A DNA stretch of 26,742 nt, taken from assembly GCA_052148155.1 (NCBI GenBank), contig JBKQIY010000083.1, positions 1 through 26,742 of the forward strand, in the 5' to 3' direction. This stretch comes from JBBQER01 sp052148155. GTDB lineage: Bacteria > Actinomycetota > Acidimicrobiia > IMCC26256 > PALSA-610. The notes below the pieces were generated by a model. The model did not search any database, had not been told where the DNA came from, and was given only the letters and a program-made list of their open reading frames with translations. Positions 21,369-26,742 of this stretch are shown here, one piece after another. The translations under genes and the position numbers were made by a program. Each line of letters begins with the position of its first letter. Position 1 is the first letter of the stretch.

Positions 21369-22613
21369 ATGCGATGCGAAGTCCTAGCGATCGGCACCGA
21401 GCTCCTGCTTGGTCAGATCGTCGACACCAACAGCGCTTGGATCGGCGAGCAGCTCGCCGCATCGGGCATCGACTCGTACGAACACCGTGTCGTCGGTGAC
21501 AATCAGACGCGCATCGTCGACGCGCTCCGAGACCTCCTCGAGCGCAGCGACTCCGTACTGATCTGCGGCGGGCTCGGGCCGACCCAGGACGATCTCACCC
21601 GCGACGCGATCGCCGAGCTGATGGGCGTACCGCTGGTGCGTCGCATGGAGCTGGCCGAGACGATTGCCACCATGTTCCGGGCGCGGCTGCGCGACATGCC
21701 GCAGAACAACCTCCGCCAGGCCGACGTCCCCGAGGGCGGCGAGGCTCTGGCCAACCCGCTCGGGACCGCGCCGGGCCTGTGTTGTCCCGTCGGCGACGGC
21801 AAAGTCGTGTACGCGGTGCCAGGCGTGCCCTACGAGATGCAGGAGATGGTGCGCGCCCAGGTGATCCCCGACCTGTTACGACGGTCGGGTGAGGTTGGCG
21901 CGATCGTCTCACGCTCGTTAAAGACGTGGGGAACCTCAGAGTCGGCGCTCGCCGAGATGGTGGCGCACCGACTCGACGCGCTCGACGCGACTGGCAACCC
22001 GACGATCGCGTTCCTGGCCCGGGGCATCGAAGGTCTCGTTGTTCGCATCACCGCCAAGGGTGAGACTGACGACGCTGCACGCAAGCTGGTCGAGACCGAG
22101 GAACGCGAGCTGCGCGGAATTCTCGGCGATCTTGTGTTCGGTGTCGACGACGAGACGATGGAACACGCGGTGCTTGCCCGGCTCCGTGCTCGGAGTTGGA
22201 CGCTCGGCGTCGCCGAATCGGTCACGGGCGGGTTGATCGGCGCACGCATCGCGAGCGTTCCCGGGGCGAGTGCGACGTTCCGAGGCACCATCGGTGCCTA
22301 CGCCACCGAGGTCAAGCGATCCGTGCTCGGAGTGACTGCGGATCCCGTTGTGAGCGAGGAGTCAGCCGCCCAGATGGCGCAAGGGGCGCGACGCGTGCTC
22401 GGCGCCGATGTGGGCATCGCGGTGACCGGCGTTGCCGGACCGGCTGAGCAAGACGGTGTCGCGGTCGGGACCGTGTGCTTCGGGATCGCGTTCCCCGACC
22501 GCAAAGTTGAGACTGTCAGCACACGTCTGCCCGGTGACCGCGAACGGGTGCGCCAGTTCTCCACGATCTCGCTTTTGAATCTGGTGCGCCAGCGCCTCGA
22601 TGCACTGCCGTAA
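21369..22613 (+). CDS. cinA: CinA-like protein, competence/damage-inducible; NMN deamidase-type C-terminus
   Basis: This two-domain protein has about 414 residues. The N-terminal MoCF-biosynthesis-like domain begins MRCEVLAIGTELLLGQIVDT and contains CGGLGPTQDDLTRDAIAELM. The C-terminal CinA domain (from about residue 270) has LGVAESVTGGLIGARIASVP, GTIGAYATEVKRSVLGV and GIAVTGVAGPAEQDGVAVG. In characterised relatives this domain deamidates NMN, and the N-terminal domain can have pyrophosphatase activity. ATG 21369 is preferred from the promoter spacing; ATG 21363 would add two residues. thpR follows directly (stop TAA next to GTG). The position upstream of recA matches the common cinA-recA linkage, although thpR and a protease gene intervene. 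Confidence 0.95.
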   Translation: MRCEVLAIGTELLLGQIVDTNSAWIGEQLAASGIDSYEHRVVGDNQTRIVDALRDLLERSDSVLICGGLGPTQDDLTRDAIAELMGVPLVRRMELAETIATMFRARLRDMPQNNLRQADVPEGGEALANPLGTAPGLCCPVGDGKVVYAVPGVPYEMQEMVRAQVIPDLLRRSGEVGAIVSRSLKTWGTSESALAEMVAHRLDALDATGNPTIAFLARGIEGLVVRITAKGETDDAARKLVETEERELRGILGDLVFGVDDETMEHAVLARLRARSWTLGVAESVTGGLIGARIASVPGASATFRGTIGAYATEVKRSVLGVTADPVVSEESAAQMAQGARRVLGADVGIAVTGVAGPAEQDGVAVGTVCFGIAFPDRKVETVSTRLPGDRERVRQFSTISLLNLVRQRLDALP

Positions 22614-23165
22614 GTGACCCGCGCGTTCGTCGCGGTGCGGCTCCCTGAGACCGTCCTCGACGCGGTCGCCGCTCGGCTCGGCGCCGTCGCGCTCGTCGGT
22701 CGCCCCACGAGCCGCGAGCAATGGCATCTGACCTTGCAGTTCCTCGGCGACGACGCCGACGTGGACGCGGTGGCCGGCGCGCTCGACCGCATCGACGCCA
22801 CCGGCGGACCCGCGCAGGTGGGCGGCGCCGGCGCGTTCCCCGACGCTCGTCACGCGCGGGTGCTGTGGCTCGGACTGGCGCAAGGAAACACCGTCGTGAC
22901 GCGACTCGCCGCCGCGGTCGCACGACATCTGACCGCGCTCGGTCACGAACCTGACGCGCGTCCGTTCCGTGCGCATCTCACCGTCGCGCGCTGCCGGATG
23001 CCGATCGACCTTCGTAGCGTCATCGAGTCGGTCGGCAACGAGCCAGTCGGCCCAACCTGGGAGATCGACGCGGTCACGCTGTACGAGAGCATTCGGCACT
23101 CGACGGGCGCCGACTACGTCGCGAGAGCGACAATTCCGCTGCCGGCTGGTCCGCTACCGATGTGA
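22614..23165 (+). CDS. thpR: RNA 2',3'-cyclic phosphodiesterase (2H family)
   Basis: The 183-residue 2H-phosphoesterase carries both HxTx motifs, HLTL in EQWHLTLQFLGDD and HLTV in FRAHLTVARCR. These form the catalytic pair that opens 2',3'-cyclic phosphates or acts in RNA ligation-type chemistry. MTRAFVAVRLPETV at the start is family-typical. The GTG at 22614 immediately follows the cinA stop, so it is cotranscribed with cinA. Its last 12 bases overlap the end of the convergent site-2 protease gene. No ribosome site is obvious, and translation likely continues from cinA. Confidence 0.93.
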   Translation: MTRAFVAVRLPETVLDAVAARLGAVALVGRPTSREQWHLTLQFLGDDADVDAVAGALDRIDATGGPAQVGGAGAFPDARHARVLWLGLAQGNTVVTRLAAAVARHLTALGHEPDARPFRAHLTVARCRMPIDLRSVIESVGNEPVGPTWEIDAVTLYESIRHSTGADYVARATIPLPAGPLPM

Positions 23166-24254
23166 GCGTGCGAGCACCGGGTCATGCCGGGCCGCGATGT
23201 TCAGCTCATCGATCCCGAATACGCCGACCGCGTTCCCGTCAGGGTCGTCGACGAGTGCCGGCAGGCCCCCGGCGACGACGGCGGTGGCGGACGCACTGGT
23301 CGGCACGCGGGTCAGACCCGCAAGCGGCACGCCGAGCGCCCGGAGCTGCACATGTTCACGGGCCTCGGGTGGGACAGCGAACACCGCGCCGGGCGGGAGT
23401 AGCGCGCTTGGGGTGCCGTCCCAGGCGACAAGCAACGTCGGTTCGGCGACCGGTCCAAACGCGGCGACCGTGGTCCACTCTGGCGCGGAGCGCGCGATCG
23501 GGCGCATGAGCTCGCCGACCCGACGGTCGTCGAGCGTACGCAACAAGCGAGCGGAACTTTCTTCGGCCCGAGATGCGGCGAGCACGAACAAGCCGACGAG
23601 AGCGGTGACGAAGAAGTCGTATCCGCTGACGATCAGCGCCAGCGACACCGCGACGAGGATCGCACCGACGACGCGTCCGGCTCGCGCGGCTGAGATCTGT
23701 GAGCGGCGGCGATCCCCGTTGCGTTTCCAAAGCATCGCGGCGAGGACTCGGCCGCCGTCGAGCGGCGCGCCAGGCAGGAGGTTGAAGACACCGAGAATCA
23801 AGTTCACCACCGCGAGCCACACGGCCACCGTCGGCAGCAGCGTTCCGTGCGCGACGACCGCGTCGAAGGCGACGGCGAGGGCGCCGAAACCAGCCGCGAG
23901 CGCGAGGGTCGTCGCCGGCCCAGCAATCGCGACCCGGAACTCGTCGCCTGCGTTAGCGGACTCCGAACCGAGTTTCGAGACCCCACCGAGCAGCCAGAGC
24001 GTGATGCCGTCGACTGTCTGGCCCTGACGGCGAGCAACGATCGAATGGGCGAGCTCGTGCGCGAGGATCGACGCGAAGAACAACAAGACCGCGAGCACCG
24101 CGGCCGCGAGATACGAACCGTGCGCGTGCGGTGACAGCGCCGGCAACTCGCCGCCAGCGAGGGAGCCGACCAGAACCACGCCGATCACGAGCAGGCTCCA
24201 GTGGACACCCACCTCGATTCCGGCGATCCGACCGAGGCGAATCGTCGGGCGCAT
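23154..24254 (-). CDS. Site-2 protease family (M50) membrane metallopeptidase
   Basis: This 366-residue intramembrane zinc protease has about six hydrophobic segments. The zinc motif HELAH is in LFFASILAHELAHSIVARRQ. The third ligand is in the GxxNLxPxxxLDGG-type motif NLILGVFNLLPGAPLDGGRV. GVHWSLLVIGVVLVGSLAGG is the usual first membrane segment of the Rip3-like group. The C-terminal 130 residues (from RRVGELMRPIARSAPEWTT on) look like degenerate CBS-domain sequence, as in CBS-containing S2P proteases. The ATG at 24254 has a strong AAGGAGGA site 8 nt upstream. The gene diverges from recA. Substrate unknown; relatives cut anti-sigma factors or other membrane proteins. Confidence 0.92.
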   Translation of the reverse strand: MRPTIRLGRIAGIEVGVHWSLLVIGVVLVGSLAGGELPALSPHAHGSYLAAAVLAVLLFFASILAHELAHSIVARRQGQTVDGITLWLLGGVSKLGSESANAGDEFRVAIAGPATTLALAAGFGALAVAFDAVVAHGTLLPTVAVWLAVVNLILGVFNLLPGAPLDGGRVLAAMLWKRNGDRRRSQISAARAGRVVGAILVAVSLALIVSGYDFFVTALVGLFVLAASRAEESSARLLRTLDDRRVGELMRPIARSAPEWTTVAAFGPVAEPTLLVAWDGTPSALLPPGAVFAVPPEAREHVQLRALGVPLAGLTRVPTSASATAVVAGGLPALVDDPDGNAVGVFGIDELNIAARHDPVLARSHR

Positions 24255-24350
24255 GAGCAGTCCTCCTTCGAGATTCCCTCACCGACAACAACATGCTCGT
24301 ACCCATCCTTCCCCGCGAGGCTGGGACCTACCTGCGAGAAACCTGGGTCC

Positions 24351-24380
24351 TTGATTCTCGAACGTCTGTTCGCCTAGACT
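24351..24380 (+). promoter_or_regulatory. recA promoter with LexA (SOS) box
   Basis: The -35 TTGATT (24351-24356) and -10 TAGACT (24375-24380) are 18 nt apart. Between them lies CGAAC-GTCT-GTTCG (24359-24372), a perfect actinobacterial/Gram-positive LexA box. LexA bound here would cover the promoter, so recA is expected to be DNA-damage induced. The predicted transcript starts near 24387-24388. Confidence 0.88.
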
Positions 24381-24387
24381 TACACCC

Positions 24388-24591
24388 GTGGGATTCGACA
24401 TCCCGCAGTTCGCTCTTCCCCCAGTTTCCTGCCGTCAGTGTCGTACCCCCTCGTTAGGTTCCGACTCGACGGCTTCCCGCACGACGACACGGCCGCAGAG
24501 GCAGAGAGGGGTTCCGAAGTGGACCGGGACAAGGCACTCGAGATGGCCCTCGGGCAAATCGAAAAGCAGTTCGGCAAGGGATCGATCATGA
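24388..24591 (+). CDS. Possible leader ORF of recA (uncertain)
   Basis: GTG 24388 lies 7 nt after the recA -10 box, the spacing that marks leaderless starts elsewhere in this window. It opens a 67-codon frame that is not the recA frame and ends 73 nt inside recA. The product (MGFDIPQFALPPVSCRQCRT...) is basic and unlike any family I know. If translated it would cross the recA ribosome site and could tune RecA synthesis. It may equally be chance within a 131-nt leader. Confidence 0.25.
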   Translation: MGFDIPQFALPPVSCRQCRTPSLGSDSTASRTTTRPQRQRGVPKWTGTRHSRWPSGKSKSSSARDRS

Positions 24592-25568
24592 AGCTGGGAG
24601 AGCGTGGAAACGTCGGCGTCGAAGCCATCCCGACCGGCGCACTCGCACTCGACCTGGCGCTCGGGATCGGCGGCTTGCCCAGGGGAAGGATCGTGGAGAT
24701 TTTCGGCCCGGAGTCGTCGGGCAAGTCGACCCTCGCGATGCATGTGGTCGCCGAAGCCCAACGCAACGGCGGTACGTGTGCGTACATCGACGCCGAGCAC
24801 GCCATGGACCCAGTCTACGGACGCGCGATCGGCGTGAACGTCGACGAGTTGCTGATCAGCCAGCCCGACACGGGTGAACAAGCGCTCGAGATCTCCGACA
24901 TGCTGATCCGGTCGGGCGCGCTCGACGTGCTCGTCATCGACTCGGTGGCCGCGCTCGTGCCCCGAGCCGAGATCGAAGGCGAGATGGGCGACAGTCACAT
25001 GGGTTTGCAGGCGCGGCTCATGAGCCAAGCGCTCCGCAAACTCACCGGCAACCTCAACAAGTCACGGACGATCGCAATCTTCATCAACCAGCTGCGAGAG
25101 AAGATCGGCGTGATGTTCGGCTCGCCCGAAACGACACCGGGCGGCCGCGCGTTGAAGTTCTATGCGTCGGTCCGGCTTGACATCCGGCGCATCGAGACGA
25201 TCAAAGACGGCGCCGAGGCCGTCGGCAACCGCGTCCGGGTCAAGGTCGTCAAGAACAAGACGTCGCCGCCGTTCAAACAGGCCGAGTTCGACATCATGTA
25301 CGGCAAAGGCATCAGCCGCGAGGGCTCCCTGCTCGACGTCGCTGTGGATCTCGGCATCGTGAAGAAGTCGGGAGCATGGTTCACCTACGAAGGTGAGCAG
25401 CTCGGCCAGGGCCGCGAGAACGTGAAGACGTTTCTCGGCGAGAACGTCGACCTGATGGTCGAGATCAGCGAGAAGGTCAAGAACGCAAGTGGCATCGGCG
25501 ACGTCGATCCGCTCGACCTGCCGGCCGAGGAGGACGCGGAGGCGCACGACGCCGAGGTCGACAGCTGA
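24519..25568 (+). CDS. recA: Recombinase RecA
   Basis: RecA forms ATP-dependent filaments on single-stranded DNA for homologous recombination and triggers LexA self-cleavage. The 349-residue protein begins VDRDKALEMALGQIEKQFGK, has Walker A GPESSGKST (63-71) and Walker B LDVLVIDSVAALVPRAE. Loop L1 is EGEMGDSHMGLQARLM, and the L2 region is FINQLREKIGVMFGSPETTP. The C-terminus is acidic (LPAEEDAEAHDAEVDS) as usual. GTG 24519 is chosen because GAGAGGGG lies 7 nt upstream and homology starts there; an in-frame GTG at 24438 would add 27 unconserved residues. No intein is present. recX, often next, is absent from the following 194 nt. Confidence 0.98.
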   Translation: MDRDKALEMALGQIEKQFGKGSIMKLGERGNVGVEAIPTGALALDLALGIGGLPRGRIVEIFGPESSGKSTLAMHVVAEAQRNGGTCAYIDAEHAMDPVYGRAIGVNVDELLISQPDTGEQALEISDMLIRSGALDVLVIDSVAALVPRAEIEGEMGDSHMGLQARLMSQALRKLTGNLNKSRTIAIFINQLREKIGVMFGSPETTPGGRALKFYASVRLDIRRIETIKDGAEAVGNRVRVKVVKNKTSPPFKQAEFDIMYGKGISREGSLLDVAVDLGIVKKSGAWFTYEGEQLGQGRENVKTFLGENVDLMVEISEKVKNASGIGDVDPLDLPAEEDAEAHDAEVDS

Positions 25569-25595
25569 GCCTTGCGTTCGGAGCCCCATGACATC

Positions 25596-25620
25596 GGCCC
25601 GGGTCTGACTGGCCCGGGCC
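25596..25620 (+). terminator. GC-rich hairpin after recA
   Basis: An 8-bp stem, GGCCCGGG / CCCGGGCC, with a 9-nt loop, starts 27 nt after the recA stop. There is no T-run, so this would be an atypical terminator of the kind common in high-GC actinobacteria. The rest of the 25621-25749 gap holds two GGAAACCGCC direct repeats (25630 and 25654) and no gene I can support. Confidence 0.5.
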
Positions 25621-25749
25621 ATCTCATGAGGAAACCGCCTAGCGAAGCCCGCCGGAAACCGCCAGGCGCACCGTTGCGCCCCGATGGTCTTGGGTAGTTA
25701 TCCCGTGACGGAGGGCGAAACTCGTAGCCGAGCGGAGCTGCCCGCCTCG

Positions 25750-25755
25750 TAGACT
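25750..25755 (+). promoter_or_regulatory. Leaderless -10 box for miaB
   Basis: TAGACT is followed by GGCGACC and then GTG 25763. The 7-nt spacer is identical to that of ftsK. No ribosome site is present. Confidence 0.6.
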
Positions 25756-25762
25756 GGCGACC

Positions 25763-26661
25763 GTGACCGGCCGGTTCTATGTGCGTACGTACGGATGTCA
25801 GATGAACGAGCACGACTCCGAGCGGATCGCCGGGCTCCTCATCGCCAACGGCATGGAGCCGACCGATGACCTGAGTTCGGCTGACGTCGTCGTGTTGAAC
25901 ACGTGCTGCATCCGCGAGAACGCCGACAACAAGCTTTACGGCCAGCTCGGACGGCTGAAGCAGCTCAAGCAATCCCGGCCCGATCTGCAGATCGCGGTGG
26001 GCGGCTGTCTCGCCCAAAAAGACCGCGAGTTTGTGATCGAGCGAGCGCCACACGTCGACGTTGTGTTCGGCACCCACAACCTCGCGCACGCACCCGAACT
26101 GCTCGCTCGGGCGCGCGTCGAGGGGCCGCTCGTCGAGATCCTCGAGGAGCATGACGCATACCCGTCGGCGTTGCCGGCCCGCCGCGAGGTCGAGCACACG
26201 GCGTGGATCACGATCCAGATCGGGTGCGACAATGCCTGCGCGTTTTGTATCGTCCCGTCGGTGCGCGGCCGCGAGGTCAGTCGTCGGATGGGCGACGTCG
26301 TGCACGAGGTGGAAGAACTCGCCCGCGACGGCGTCGTCGAAGTGACGCTGCTCGGACAGAACGTGAACTCCTACGGACGTGACCTCGGCGCAGGGCAGTA
26401 CCGTCCACAGTTCGCGGACCTGCTGCGGGCGGTCGACGCGGTCGACGGCATCGACCGTATCCGATTTACGTCTCCGCATCCCAAGGACCTGCGGCCCGAC
26501 ACGATCGCCGCGATGTCAGAGTGCGCGAGCGTGTGTGAGCATCTGCATCTCCCCTTGCAATCGGGAAGCGATCGGACGCTCGCACGGATGCATCGGGGCT
26601 ATACCGCAGCCCGCTACCTCGAGCGGCTGGGCGCGGCCCGGGCCGCGATCTCCGATCTTGC
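25763..26661 (+). CDS. miaB: tRNA-2-methylthio-N6-dimethylallyladenosine synthase, 5' part
   Basis: MiaB is a radical-SAM methylthiotransferase acting on isopentenyladenosine-37 of tRNA. The N-terminal cluster cysteines are C12 (TYGCQMNEHDSE), C48 (NTCCIRENADNK) and C82 (GGCLAQKD). The radical-SAM motif is CDNACAFC (C155, C159, C162) with IVPSVRGREVSR. GQNVNSYGRD and HLPLQSGSDRTLARMHRGYT follow. The sense frame is homologous to about ISDLA (about 26661). After that it stays open to the window edge but encodes unrelated residues, because the DNA is an inverted miaB piece. The TRAM domain and the rest are missing. GTG 25763 is fixed by the promoter. Confidence 0.93.
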
Positions 26662-26742
26662 GGCGCGACGAAGTCGTCGGTCATCGTCGCCGCTTCCGTC
26701 CCTGGACGCGGCGAGAACACAAAGGTGTAGGCGGCGTCGTAG
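26662..26742 (-). pseudogene. Inverted internal fragment of miaB (chimeric contig tip)
   Basis: Read on the minus strand, this encodes YDAAYTFVFSPRPGTEAATM followed by TDDFVAP, the MiaB region that should come some 30 residues after ISDLA in the forward strand. It lies here in opposite orientation, with the sequence between missing. The forward strand thus stops near 26661 and folds back, reading the gene's later segment in reverse. Confidence 0.9.

Noticed and set aside
25684..25751. Short ATG frame of about 22 codons between recA and miaB
   Set aside because: No ribosome site or recognisable product, and it overlaps the miaB promoter.

Overview
This window is high-GC, almost fully coding DNA of an actinobacterium. 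The evidence is the conserved gene order pnp – M16 peptidase – dapB – rnj – ftsK – rimO – pgsA – cinA – recA – miaB, an actinobacterial-type SOS box at recA, many GTG starts, and many -10 boxes placed 6-8 nt before a start codon (leaderless transcription). An uncultured Acidimicrobiia-like lineage fits best, but that placement is inference. No gene-free stretch exceeds 300 bases, and I see no rRNA, tRNA, CRISPR array or insertion sequence.

Both ends look artefactual. Bases 1-121 encode a PNPase segment in inverted orientation joined to the forward PNPase C-terminus. From about 26662 to 26742 a MiaB segment lies inverted after the forward miaB gene. Each is a fold-back chimera with a short stretch missing, as expected from multiple displacement amplification. 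The window is therefore probably one whole contig ending at two chimeric tips.

Region 1 (1-3182, +): the 3' part of pnp, an M16 zinc peptidase and dapB. Region 2 (3341-6436, -): a compact biotin operon, bioA-bioF-bioD, read towards dapB. Region 3 (6461-9129, +): a TetR regulator divergent from bioA, translationally coupled to a one-helix membrane protein; then a second TetR with a strong palindromic operator-promoter, translationally coupled to an uncharacterised diiron protein carrying two E-x28-DEARH half-sites. Region 4 (9308-14781, +): RNase J, an SDR oxidoreductase, an FtsK/SpoIIIE translocase with a very acidic linker, and a small membrane protein ending in a bidirectional terminator. 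Region 5 (14846-17337): a zinc-ribbon/DUF2007-like protein (-) divergent from rimO-pgsA (+). Region 6 (17375-21345) is accessory: PhyH-type dioxygenase, methyltransferase, SDR (-), DinB protein, and a DinB–YjbR pair (-) whose YjbR gene has a one-base frameshift. Region 7 (21369-26742): cinA-thpR, a site-2 protease (-), SOS-regulated recA, and truncated miaB.

The housekeeping genes serve RNA decay (pnp, rnj), lysine/cell-wall precursor synthesis (dapB), chromosome segregation (ftsK), ribosome and tRNA modification (rimO, miaB), phospholipid synthesis (pgsA) and recombination (recA). The most interesting accessory unit is the pair of TetR regulators with the membrane peptide and diiron protein, beside a biotin operon that lacks a visible pimeloyl-forming gene.
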